Assembly (NCBI RefSeq): GCF_016651255.1
Contig: NZ_JAEKEG010000038.1
Location: 1-33,015, forward strand
Source: Pseudomonas sp. TH10
GTDB taxonomy: Bacteria; Pseudomonadota; Gammaproteobacteria; Pseudomonadales; Pseudomonadaceae
Length of the DNA stretch: 33,015 nucleotides
Direction: 5' to 3'
The notes beneath the pieces are model-generated. The model was not told the DNA's origin. It ran no database searches and saw nothing but the letters and a program-made list of their open reading frames with translations. Below are positions 9,019-16,431 of this stretch, piece after piece. The stretch's first letter is position 1. Every line of letters begins with the position of its first letter. Position numbers and translations under genes: made by a program.

Positions 9019-9755
9019 GAGGGTGCCCCGATGACTTCCACTGCCAGGGAGAACACGTAGCCCTCGCTGCGCACGGTCTTGATGTACGCCGGCTCCCGGG
9101 CATCGTCCAGCAGGCGCTGGCGCAAACGGCTGACCAGCAGATCGATGGAACGGTCGAACAGGTCGGCGTCGCGGCCCTGGGTCAGGTTCAGCAGCTGATC
9201 GCGGTTGAGCACGCGCTGCGGATGGTCGAGGAACACCCGCAGCAAACGGTACTCGGCGCCACTGAGCGCAACCATGGTGCCGTCTTCGTCCAGCAGGTGC
9301 CTGGCCGAGGTGTCCAGGCGCCAGCGCCCGAAGGCCAGCAGGCGCCCGCTTTCGGTAACCACCAGGTTCGGCGGCAGCATTCGTGTGCGGCGCAGCACGG
9401 CGCTGATGCGCGCGAGCAGTTCCCGGGCGGCGAAGGGTTTGACCAGGTAATCATCGGCACCCATTTCCAGGCCAATGATACGGTCGGTCTCGTCACTGCG
9501 GGCGGTGAGCATCAATACCGGGGTGGCCTTGTGTTTGCCGGCGCGAAGTTCGCGGCACAGCAGCAGGCCATCGTCCCCCGGCATCATGATGTCCAGGACG
9601 ATGAGGTCCACTGGCGTGGATTCGAGAAAGGCGCGCATTTGTCGGCCGTCGGCGACCACCGTGGTGCGCAGCCCGTTCTTTTTCAGGTAATTGCCGACCA
9701 GCTCGCGAATCTCGCGGTCATCGTCAACGATGAGAATGTGATCAACGTGTTCCAT
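9015..9755 (-). CDS. OmpR-family response regulator
   Basis: This 246-residue response regulator has a receiver domain (about 5-118) with acidic Asp11-13, phosphoacceptor Asp55 (LIVLDIMMPG), Thr84 and Lys106, and a C-terminal winged-helix DNA-binding domain (about 145-238). In that domain ALSGAEYRLLRVFLDHP, the RDQLL helix and SIDLLVSRLRQRL are typical of OmpR/PhoB. The ATG at 9755 (MEHVDHILIVDDD) is chosen over a longer frame upstream because it gives the standard receiver N-terminus. It is co-transcribed with the kinase gene downstream. Two tandem TGTAT sites upstream are likely binding sites, suggesting autoregulation. Confidence 0.94.
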   Translation of the reverse strand: MEHVDHILIVDDDREIRELVGNYLKKNGLRTTVVADGRQMRAFLESTPVDLIVLDIMMPGDDGLLLCRELRAGKHKATPVLMLTARSDETDRIIGLEMGADDYLVKPFAARELLARISAVLRRTRMLPPNLVVTESGRLLAFGRWRLDTSARHLLDEDGTMVALSGAEYRLLRVFLDHPQRVLNRDQLLNLTQGRDADLFDRSIDLLVSRLRQRLLDDAREPAYIKTVRSEGYVFSLAVEVIGAPS

Positions 9756-9824
9756 GGGGCCGGGCCTCTGTAAACGGGGGATGTCGCGCAGTCTATCGAG
9801 CCTTCGCGCGCGTGACTCCTGCCC

Positions 9825-9842
9825 TTTGTATTGCAGTGTATC
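9825..9842. promoter_or_regulatory. candidate response-regulator site A (TGTAT-N5-TGTAT)
   Basis: TGTAT at 9827-9831 recurs at 9837-9841, a 10-bp repeat spacing that places both half-sites on one face of the helix, as OmpR-family dimers require. The site lies 70-87 bp upstream of the response regulator ATG. The flanks match those of site B (TTGTATnGCnGTGTATC). Confidence 0.55.
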
Positions 9843-9892
9843 TGGCCTTAAGGCGGACACACGCAGACTCAAAAACCGTGTTTTTTCCGGGT

Positions 9893-9910
9893 TTTGTATC
9901 GCTGTGTATC
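9893..9910. promoter_or_regulatory. candidate response-regulator site B (TGTAT-N5-TGTAT)
   Basis: This is a second copy of the tandem site: TGTAT at 9895-9899 and 9905-9909. It sits 68 bp from site A in the same orientation, and about 150 bp upstream of the divergent DUF2790 gene. The rest of the 306-bp region between 9756 and 10061 shows no gene. Confidence 0.55.
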
Positions 9911-10061
9911 GGGAGGCGGTTCTGATACGTAGCGATTAACCCGCGCCTGTTTCCGACACAGAGGGGATACCTGGCGGGCTTCTAATGAGCTCCATCGAGG
10001 CAACCCAAACCGCCTCGGCTCAATACCACGATTGACCCATTGAAGCCTTGAGGAAACCGCC

Positions 10062-10325
10062 ATGAACACCAAAGCCGTCTACGCCGCCTGCCTGTTTGCC
10101 GCGCTGAATATCTGCACCTTGTCGGCCCGTGCCGAAGCCACGGTCAAGCCTGAAACCTACACCTACGGCACGCATCTGGACATCAGGAAAGTCATTTCGA
10201 TGAAACAGGACGCCACGCCGACTTGCGGAATTATCAACGCCCAGCTGACCTACCTCGATTCCCAGGGCGACACCAAGGTCCTGGACTACCGCAAATTTGC
10301 TGACGGCTGCAACGACGACAACTGA
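10062..10325 (+). CDS. DUF2790 small exported protein
   Basis: This 87-residue protein has a signal peptide (residues 1-24, ending ARAEA) and a mature domain of the Pseudomonas family DUF2790. The family signature is clear: YTYGTHLDIRKVISM, a CGIINAQLTYLDSQGDTK block and the ending LDYRKFADGC. Two cysteines of the mature part (C55 and C83) could form a disulfide. A good GAGGAAA site precedes the ATG. It is divergent from the two-component genes and followed after 42 bp by another small exported protein. Family members are often controlled by metal- or stress-responsive two-component systems, but no biochemical role is established. Confidence 0.88.
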   Translation: MNTKAVYAACLFAALNICTLSARAEATVKPETYTYGTHLDIRKVISMKQDATPTCGIINAQLTYLDSQGDTKVLDYRKFADGCNDDN

Positions 10326-10367
10326 GTCGCCTGATTGCCTATTACTGATTTTACGAGGATCCGCATC

Positions 10368-10580
10368 ATGAAAAACCTGACCCGTTATCTGACCGCAGTG
10401 GCTTTTTCCGTAGCCGGCGCGGCTGCCCATGCCAATGCTGCGGTGGAGCAGAGTAGCTACGCCGGTAGCACCTGTTTTCAACTGACCCCTGTGGAGCACA
10501 AGGGTGCAAGCCCGCTGCTGGCCGAAGATGGCTCCAGCCGCACGCCGCAGGGGCAGTTGCTGGAAACCCAGACGGCCTGA
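10368..10580 (+). CDS. small exported protein, unknown function
   Basis: This is a 70-residue protein I do not recognise. Residues 1-23 form a typical signal peptide (MKNLTRYL, then a hydrophobic stretch, ending AHANA). The mature part is under 50 residues, polar, with a single cysteine (STCFQLTP). The ATG at 10368 is preceded by ACGAGGA at proper spacing. An upstream TTG in frame is not favoured. It lies 42 bp after the DUF2790 gene in the same orientation, so the two are probably co-transcribed and may share control by the adjacent two-component system. It could be a short periplasmic stress peptide. Confidence 0.65.
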   Translation: MKNLTRYLTAVAFSVAGAAAHANAAVEQSSYAGSTCFQLTPVEHKGASPLLAEDGSSRTPQGQLLETQTA

Positions 10581-10610
10581 ACCCAAACACCAATCCCCAA
10601 TCCCCAATCC

Positions 10611-10714
10611 CCTGTAGGAGCGAGCTTGCTCGCGATGGTCTAGTGGACACCGTGGGGTGCCAGGCGCCCCGCGTATTCGTTAAAGACCATCGCGAGCAAG
10701 CTCGCTCCTACAGG
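10611..10714. repeat. REPIN, GAGCGAGCTTGCTCGCGA type
   Basis: Two inverted REP arms are perfect complements over 30 bp: 10611-10640 (CCTGTAGGAGCGAGCTTGCT onward) and 10685-10714. They are separated by 44 bp. Each arm contains its own GAGCGAGCTTGCTCGC hairpin. The element fills the gap between the small exported gene and dipZ and could act as a transcription barrier. Confidence 0.85.
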
Positions 10715-10745
10715 GGCATGAGCCGCTCATTATTCAGGTGATCCC

Positions 10746-11953
10746 ATGTTAATCATCGCTTTCCTGGGCGGTATCCTCACCGTCCTCAGCCCGTGCATCC
10801 TCCCGGTCGTGCCGTTCCTGTTCGCCGGCGTTGAACGCAGTCGCACCTCGATCCTGCTGACCCTCGGCGGCATGGTCCTGACCTTCGCCCTGATCTCAAG
10901 CCTGGCGGTGGTCAGCAGCGAGTGGGTGGTACAGGCCAGTAACACCGGCCGCCACGTGGCATTGGTGGTGATGGCACTGTTTGCGCTGTCGCTGATTTCC
11001 GCGCGCATCGGCGGTTGGCTGGCGCGGCCTTTCGTGCTGCTGGGCAATCGCCTCGATCCCGACACGCGCAAAATGTCCGGCCCCGCAGGCTCGATCATGA
11101 TCGGCGTGGCCACCGGCCTGCTCTGGGCACCCTGTGCCGGGCCGATTCTCGGGGTGATCCTCACTGGCGCCATGCTGCAAGGCGCGAATGCCGGCACCAG
11201 CCTGCTGCTGGTGGCTTATGGGCTGGGCAGCGCGCTGTCGCTGGGTACCCTGATTTTCGCTGGTCGTGGCCTGGTAAACCGTCTCAAAGCATCGATACCG
11301 GTCACCGGCTGGTTGCGTCGCGGTGCTGGCGTGGCAGTGCTGGCCGCTGCAGCAGTGATCTCCACCGGTGCCGACAAGACACTGCTGGCTGGCACGTCGT
11401 CCGAAGGCATCAGCAGCGTTGAGAAGGGGTTCTGGAAACCGTGCCAAAAGTGCTGGATTACTTCGTCAGCAAGGTCAGGGCCGATACCATGGACAACGCT
11501 CAGGGCGCCATGCCATCGCTGGCCGGTGCGGTCCAATGGCTCAACTCGCCGGAACTCAGCGGCGAATCGCTGAAAGGCAAGGTGGTGCTGGTGGATTTCT
11601 GGACCTTCGACTGCATCAACTGCCAGCGCACCTTGCCGTACGTGAAAGACTGGGCGAAGAAATATGAGAAAGATGGCCTGGTGGTGATCGGCGTGCATAC
11701 GCCTGAGTACGGTTTTGAACGCATCATCGATAACGTCCGGGATCAGGTGAAGAAGCTCGGCATCACCTACCCGGTGGCCATCGACAACAACTACGCGATC
11801 TGGCGCAATTTCGACAACCAGTACTGGCCCGCGCATTACCTGGTCGATGCCAAGGGGCAGGTACGCTACACCCATTTTGGCGAAGGCGCCTACGACGCGC
11901 AGGAGCAGATGATTCAGCAACTGCTGGAGGAGGCCAAGGCGCCCGGAGCCTGA
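10746..11953 (+). CDS. dipZ: DipZ-like thiol-disulfide protein (CcdA domain plus thioredoxin), frameshifted as assembled
   Basis: This is a fused cytochrome-c-biogenesis/DsbD-type membrane protein with a C-terminal thioredoxin-like domain. It would carry reducing power from the cytoplasm to periplasmic thiols. The N-terminal half has about six membrane segments and the paired cysteines of LSPCILPVVPF and WAPCAGPILG, which are the redox pair of CcdA proteins. The thioredoxin part has FWTFDCINCQRTLPYVK (CxxC) and WPAHYLVDAKGQVRY. One G is missing in the run 11426-11429. Repair joins SSVEKG to VLETVPKVLDY and gives 402 residues. The protein stops soon after the thioredoxin fold, so the carbohydrate-binding-like C-terminal domain of longer DipZ proteins is absent. 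AGGTGA precedes the ATG. Confidence 0.85.
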
Positions 11954-11980
11954 TCGGGGCCATTGCCTGACAAGCTGAAC

Positions 11981-12077
11981 CCTGTAGGAGCTGCCGAAGG
12001 CTGCGATCTTTTGATCTTTGGCAATTGTGATCCCGCAGAAAATCGAAAGATCGCAGCCTTCGGCAGCTCCTACAGGG
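11981..12077. repeat. REPIN, GTAGGAGCTGCCG..GATCTTTTGATC type
   Basis: An inverted pair of CCTGTAGGAGCTGCCGAAGG arms flanks a spacer of about 40 bp. The arms at 11981-12011 and 12047-12077 are near-perfect complements. It lies between dipZ and the convergent AraC gene. Three related copies occur in this window at 14388, 26360 and 32011. Confidence 0.85.
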
Positions 12078-12102
12078 TGGGTCTCGCCGGAGGGCAACAG
12101 TC

Positions 12103-13077
12103 TCACAGCCGCTGCTGCACAGTCCCTGCCTGGCAGCGGCGCCAGGCCGCCGGCGGTGAGCCGAACTCGCGCCGGAATGCGCGGCTGAAGGCGGTGTCCG
12201 TCTGATACCCGACTTCCTCGGCAATGCGCGTCAGTGAACTGTTGCTGCGGCTCAGCAGATTGGCCGCCAGCAGCATTCGCCATTGCGTCAGGTATTGCAT
12301 CGGCGAGCTGCCGACCAATTGCTGGAAACGCTCGGCCAGCACCGACCTTGAGGTGCCGGCGGTGCGGGCCAGCTCCTCCAGGGTCCAGGCGTTCGCAGGG
12401 CTTTTGTGCAGGGCGTTCAGGGCGGCGCCGACAATCCGGTCGCCAACTCCCGCCAGCCACCCCGTGCGGCCCTCACCGTGTTCGTTCATGTACAAGCGCA
12501 GCACTTCGATGAACAGCACTTCGGCCAGTTTCGCCAGCACGCCTTCGCCTCCGGGCCTGGGGGAGCGGGCTTCGGTCAGCGCGTAACGCACCGAGGACTC
12601 AAGCCATAGCCCGGCGTCCGAGCCGCGAACATTGACCCGCACGATGGCGGGCAAGCCGGTCAAGAGCATGCCCGCCAGCCGCGCATCACACGCCAGATAA
12701 CCGCACACCAGGCGTGTGACGACGCCGCCTCCGCCATAGCTCAATTGCCGTGGACGACGCGCCAGCACTGCGTCCAGGCGCGCTCCTGTAGCAGGGGGCA
12801 GGCCCGGGCTCGAGCACATGCGATGGGCATCGCCCTGGGGAAATACCACCACATCGCCCGCGGTCAGCAGCAACGGCGGATCGTCACCGAGTTCGACGTA
12901 GCACTCGCCTTCGGTAATCAGATGAAAGATGACCACCCGTTCGGCACCGGGTTCCAGAAAGGGCGCGGCCGAGTCGGCGCTCGGGGATTGGTAGCACCAG
13001 GGGGCGGTAAACCTGGCATTGATAAAAATCGCGCCGATCAGGCGGACGACGCGCAGGGTCTGGGACAGGGCGTCCAT
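12103..13077 (-). CDS. AraC family regulator with N-terminal cupin
   Basis: This 324-residue AraC/XylS-type regulator has an N-terminal cupin effector domain (about 10-200; FHLITEGECYVELG, PLLLTAGDVVVFPQGDAHRM) of the Cupin_6 type. The C-terminal double helix-turn-helix (about 215-320) has the first helix pair at WTLEELARTAGTSRSVLAERFQ and the second at SLTRIAEEVGYQTDTAFSRAF, ending FGSPPAAWRR. It is divergent from the DUF4242-methyltransferase pair. A 14-bp direct repeat with 21-bp phasing lies in the 181-bp shared region and is its likely operator. The ligand is unknown. Confidence 0.93.
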   Translation of the reverse strand: MDALSQTLRVVRLIGAIFINARFTAPWCYQSPSADSAAPFLEPGAERVVIFHLITEGECYVELGDDPPLLLTAGDVVVFPQGDAHRMCSSPGLPPATGARLDAVLARRPRQLSYGGGGVVTRLVCGYLACDARLAGMLLTGLPAIVRVNVRGSDAGLWLESSVRYALTEARSPRPGGEGVLAKLAEVLFIEVLRLYMNEHGEGRTGWLAGVGDRIVGAALNALHKSPANAWTLEELARTAGTSRSVLAERFQQLVGSSPMQYLTQWRMLLAANLLSRSNSSLTRIAEEVGYQTDTAFSRAFRREFGSPPAAWRRCQAGTVQQRL

Positions 13078-13146
13078 GGGGATTTACCCGTGCAGGCGGG
13101 GGCCCTTCAGAGTGTGGCCCGATCGCAAGGCAATGGAAAAACTCCG

Positions 13147-13181
13147 GACGATCGGACAGGCCTGGCCGACGATCGGACAGG
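13147..13181. promoter_or_regulatory. candidate AraC operator: direct repeat with 21-bp phasing
   Basis: GACGATCGGACAGG occurs at 13147-13160 and again, identical, at 13168-13181. The 21-bp period is two helical turns, the usual arrangement for the tandem half-sites of an AraC-type regulator. It lies 70-104 bp upstream of the AraC start and 78 bp before the DUF4242 start. Confidence 0.6.
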
Positions 13182-13258
13182 ACGCCGCCCTGCCGCGGGG
13201 CGATAGTTTGCCTGCAGGGCACAAGACCCTGTCCCCATAACAAGAATGAGAGGTTGTC

Positions 13259-13528
13259 ATGCCTAAGTTCGTCATTGAACGGGAGATAGCAGGTGCAGGA
13301 GCACTGTCGGAGCGGGATTTGAAAGCAGCGGCGCAAAAGTCTTGCCGGACCTTGCGCGATTTGCCCCAGGTGCAGTGGCAGGAAAGCTACGTCACAGGTG
13401 ACAAACTCTATTGCGTGTATATCGCACCGGATGAACAGCAGATCCAGGAACACGCCCGGCTGAGCGGTTTTCCGGCTAACCGGATTTCCCAGGTCATGCA
13501 CGTCATCGATCCCACCACGGCTGAGTAA
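13259..13528 (+). CDS. DUF4242 small protein
   Basis: This 89-residue protein belongs to the DUF4242 family of small ferredoxin-like alpha/beta domains, some annotated as nickel-binding. The family pattern is visible: MPKFVIEREIAGAGALSERDL, the central strand VQWQESYVTGDKLYCVYIAPDE, and the helix IQEHARLSGFPANRI followed by VMHVIDPTTAE. GAGAGG precedes the ATG. It is followed after 36 bp by a methyltransferase in the same orientation. The role of the family is not established; it often accompanies AraC or LuxR regulators. Confidence 0.87.
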   Translation: MPKFVIEREIAGAGALSERDLKAAAQKSCRTLRDLPQVQWQESYVTGDKLYCVYIAPDEQQIQEHARLSGFPANRISQVMHVIDPTTAE

Positions 13529-13564
13529 GCTGGCTGCGTTCCTACCCGCAATGGAGCGGAATTC

Positions 13565-14377
13565 ATGAGTACACCCATTGATCTCACTGCCTTGAAGAAC
13601 CGTCAGATGGCCGCCTGGGCCAGTGGCGACTACGCCGTGATCGGCACCACCTTGCAGATCGTCGGCGAGCAGTTGGCCGAGGCCTGCGACCTGCTGTGCG
13701 ATGAGCGCGTGCTGGACGTGGCTGCCGGAAACGGCAATGCCACGCTCGCGGCCGCACGGCGCGGTTGCCTCGTCACTTCCACCGACTATGTGGCCGCATT
13801 GCTGGAACGCGGCGAGGACCGCTCGCGGGCAGAGCGCCTGCAAGTCACCTTTCAGGTCGCCGATGCCGAAGCATTGCCCTTTGAAGATGCGAGTTTTGAT
13901 GCGGTGCTGTCGACCTTCGGTGTGATGTTCACCCCCGATCAATCGAAAGCCGCTGCAGAGCTGGCCCGGGTGTGTCGCCCCGGAGGTCGTATCGGCCTGG
14001 CCAACTGGACGCCCGAAGGCTTCGTCGGCCAGGTGTTCAAGACCTTGGGCAAGCACATGCCGCCGCCGCCGGGGGCGCAACCGCCTTCGCAGTGGGGCAC
14101 CGAGGCCTGGCTGCATACGCACTTCGACGAGCGCAATTTCCTGGTCCAGGTCAGCCGCCGGACCTTCAACTTCCGCTATCGCTCGGCGGCCCATTTCATT
14201 GACACGTTTCGCAGCTGGTACGGTCCGGTGCACAAGGCATTCGCCGCGCTCCCTCCCGATGGCGCCGCGGCGCTGGAAGCAGACCTGACCGAGTTGCTCA
14301 ACCGGATGAACAGGGCGGGCGAGAAATCGCTGGTGGTGCCGAGCGAGTACCTGGAGGTGGTCATCACCCGGCGCTGA
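13565..14377 (+). CDS. class I SAM-dependent methyltransferase (UbiE/Methyltransf_11-like)
   Basis: This 270-residue methyltransferase has the Rossmann motif I VLDVAAGNGNATLAAARRG (about residues 49-67), an acidic strand-end residue at STDYV, the motif VADAEALPFEDASFDAVLSTFGVMF (about 98-122) and a post-motif RPGGRIGLANW. These features are typical of small-molecule methyltransferases of the UbiE group. The C-terminal half (YRSAAHFIDTFRSWYGPVHKAF) resembles a substrate cap seen in many uncharacterised relatives. GGAGCGG lies upstream of the ATG. It is probably co-transcribed with the DUF4242 gene and controlled by the divergent AraC protein. The substrate is not known. Confidence 0.9.
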   Translation: MSTPIDLTALKNRQMAAWASGDYAVIGTTLQIVGEQLAEACDLLCDERVLDVAAGNGNATLAAARRGCLVTSTDYVAALLERGEDRSRAERLQVTFQVADAEALPFEDASFDAVLSTFGVMFTPDQSKAAAELARVCRPGGRIGLANWTPEGFVGQVFKTLGKHMPPPPGAQPPSQWGTEAWLHTHFDERNFLVQVSRRTFNFRYRSAAHFIDTFRSWYGPVHKAFAALPPDGAAALEADLTELLNRMNRAGEKSLVVPSEYLEVVITRR

Positions 14378-14387
14378 ACCCCGGGCA

Positions 14388-14467
14388 GGAACTGCCCCAG
14401 GCAGCGATTCTTTGATCTTGAGGCAAAAAAGTCAGGATCAAGAGATCGCAGCCTGTGGCAGCTCCTA
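14388..14467. repeat. degenerate REPIN, GATCTTTTGATC type
   Basis: This is an imperfect inverted pair related to the 11981 element: GGAACTGCCCCAGGCAGCGA on the left and GATCGCAGCCTGTGGCAGCT on the right, with a diverged loop. It lies between the methyltransferase and the convergent pcs gene. Confidence 0.65.
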
Positions 14468-14490
14468 GGGTAGCGTGATCATTTGAAAGT

Positions 14491-15240
14491 TTATTTGTGC
14501 CGCGATCCATCAAACCACTCCAGCGCCGTGCGCCAGATACAAATCCCCAGAAAGTACGCCGACATCAGCAGCCACAACCCCATCACCAACGGGTTGATCA
14601 CCGGATGATTGAGCACCAGCGACAAACTGCATAGCAGCCAGACTGCCGTCACGGCAATGTTGATCGGCATAAAGCGGCGTACACGGAACGGATGCAGAAA
14701 TTTCATTCGCGTCACGGTCAGTAGCGCCAGGCCAATCACGGTCAGAAAGGTGATCCACGGCCCCGGCCCGATGATGTACAGGCACAGCGCGACCACGTTC
14801 CACGCGGCAGGGAAACCGACAAAATAGTTGTCCTTGCTCTTCATATTGACGTTGCAGAAGCAGAACAGCGACGACACCAGAATCAGCGACACGGTCAGCA
14901 ACAGCGTGTAGTCGGGCAACGGAATGTAGCGATAGATGAACAGTGCCGGAATGAACACGTATGTCAGGTAATCGATCACCAGATCGAGGATCGAGCCGTC
15001 GAAACTCGGCAGCACCGATTGCACATTGACCTTGCGCGCCAATGCGCCGTCGAGGCCGTCAACGATCAGCGCCACACCCAGCCACATCAGGCAATGGGTC
15101 GGCTGGTTTTCCAGCAGGGCGAGGGTGGCAAGGAAAGCGGTGACCACGCCGGTCGCGGTAAAACCATGGGCGCCCCATGCTTTGAGCCTGGCGATGTGTA
15201 CGGTCGATATCACAGGGGCGTTCTCCAGAAAGTGATGCAT
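14491..15240 (-). CDS. pcs: phosphatidylcholine synthase
   Basis: This 249-residue integral membrane CDP-alcohol phosphatidyltransferase makes phosphatidylcholine in one step from CDP-diacylglycerol and choline. The catalytic motif DGALAR, twelve residues, then GSILDLVID fits the DG-x2-AR-x12-G-x3-D-x3-D pattern. The x12 spacing is the mark of Pcs, since other family members usually have x8. About eight hydrophobic segments follow. The ATG at 15240 (MHHFLENAP) is chosen because AAGGACG precedes it; a longer TTG-started frame lacks a site. It stands alone between convergent repeats and a divergent DUF533 gene. It makes the organism dependent on exogenous choline for this lipid, as in many host-associated pseudomonads. 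Confidence 0.92.
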   Translation of the reverse strand: MHHFLENAPVISTVHIARLKAWGAHGFTATGVVTAFLATLALLENQPTHCLMWLGVALIVDGLDGALARKVNVQSVLPSFDGSILDLVIDYLTYVFIPALFIYRYIPLPDYTLLLTVSLILVSSLFCFCNVNMKSKDNYFVGFPAAWNVVALCLYIIGPGPWITFLTVIGLALLTVTRMKFLHPFRVRRFMPINIAVTAVWLLCSLSLVLNHPVINPLVMGLWLLMSAYFLGICIWRTALEWFDGSRHK

Positions 15241-15478
15241 GCCGGTTATCGTCCTTATGGGTAAGGGCGCCGGCAAACCGGGTCGGGGTTGCAGCTATCG
15301 ACCGAAAATCCGCGAATAAGGTTCACCGTCAGTAAATCTTAGCTGCGTCGCGGGAAAATACATCGGCTAAATCCACGCCGCTGTTGCCCTGATGTCGGCA
15401 GCCAGACGGTGGTGGCAGATTGGCCCGCAAGGACTATCGTTTCCTGACCGAAATACATCCCTTAATAAGGACGACGTC

Positions 15479-16192
15479 ATGAACACCAGCGACCTGCTCG
15501 AACAACTGCTCCGTGGCCAAGCCTCGCAGCAAACGGGTGCCGCTTCCCCCAAGGGCGGCATCGGCGGTGATCTTGGCGGCCTGTTGGGTGGCGGTCGCGC
15601 CGGTTCCAGCATGGGCGGCAGTGGCTTGGGCGGGTTGCTCGGTGGCCTGCTTGGCGGTGGTTCGTCCCTGAGCGGCGCGAACCAGAACCGATCCGGACGC
15701 AGTGGTGCCATGAATTACGCGGCCCTGGCCTCGCTCGGCATGATCGCCTTCCAGGCTTATCAGGCCTGGCAGCGCAATCAGGCGTCATCTGCCCCGCAGC
15801 AAGCGCCACAGACCGTGAACCTGCTGGCCGGACCGGAAGTCGAGGAACACAGCCACGCTATCTTGCGCGCGCTGATCGCAGCGGCCAAGGCCGATGGCCG
15901 GATCGACCCTGCCGAGCACGAGATGATCAGTACAGAAATCGGCCGTCACACCGACGACCCGCAACTGCAACTATGGCTGGACAACGAAGTATCCCGGCCT
16001 CTGAATGCTGCCGACGTGGCACAGTCGGCGACGGACCCTGGCATTGCTGCCGAAATGTACCTGGCCAGCGTGATGCTGGTGGACGACCAGCAGGATGCCG
16101 AGCGCGCTTATCTCGACGAACTGGCAGCCGCATTGAGCATAGATCCACAGCTGCAAGTGCATCTGGAACAGCAGGCCAAGGGCACTGCATAA
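15479..16192 (+). CDS. DUF533 / TerB-like membrane-associated protein
   Basis: This 237-residue protein resembles E. coli YebE (DUF533). The N-terminus (1-25) is followed by a Gly-rich low-complexity stretch (about 27-70, GGLLGGG repeats), one hydrophobic segment (about 78-96, MNYAALASLGMIAFQAY) and a C-terminal all-helical TerB-like domain (about 120-232). That domain carries the acidic AAAKADGRIDPAEHEMI motif, which in TerB-like domains binds divalent metal. The ATG at 15479 is supported by AATAAGGACGAC upstream. In enterobacteria yebE responds to envelope stress; the role here is inferred only from the family. Confidence 0.9.
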   Translation: MNTSDLLEQLLRGQASQQTGAASPKGGIGGDLGGLLGGGRAGSSMGGSGLGGLLGGLLGGGSSLSGANQNRSGRSGAMNYAALASLGMIAFQAYQAWQRNQASSAPQQAPQTVNLLAGPEVEEHSHAILRALIAAAKADGRIDPAEHEMISTEIGRHTDDPQLQLWLDNEVSRPLNAADVAQSATDPGIAAEMYLASVMLVDDQQDAERAYLDELAAALSIDPQLQVHLEQQAKGTA

Positions 16193-16200
16193 GCCATCAC

Positions 16201-16225
16201 GCAAACCCGAATGAGCAGGGTTTGC
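16201..16225. terminator. hairpin after DUF533 gene
   Basis: GCAAACCC and GGGTTTGC form an 8-bp perfect stem with a 9-nt loop, starting 9 bp after the DUF533 stop. No T-run follows, so an intrinsic terminator is possible but not certain. Confidence 0.4.
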
Positions 16226-16261
16226 TGGCGATCACGACGGCAGCGGTCTATCTGGCCGGCC

Positions 16262-16290
16262 CCATCGCGAGCAAGCTCGCTCCTACAAGG
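16262..16290. repeat. single REP, GCGAGCAAGCTCGCTCC type
   Basis: CCATCGCGAGCAAGCTCGCT followed by CCTACAAGG matches the right arm of the REPIN at 10685-10714. No partner arm is nearby, so it is a solitary copy. Confidence 0.8.
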
Positions 16291-16431
16291 GGCTTGTTTA
16301 CTCCAGGCCCTGGCCGTCTGTCCGGCCATTTTTAACCTCAATTGAATTTTCTCCCAGGCTCATCGCTCTGCTGCAGTAGAGACGTGTTGATTCAGCGTCC
16401 TGCCACTGGCCATAGACCGAGAGATGCGCCC

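Noticed and set aside
11441..11953. Separate stand-alone thioredoxin gene after a CcdA gene
   Set aside because: Adding one G in the run 11426-11429 fuses it seamlessly to the membrane domain, giving a standard DipZ-like layout.
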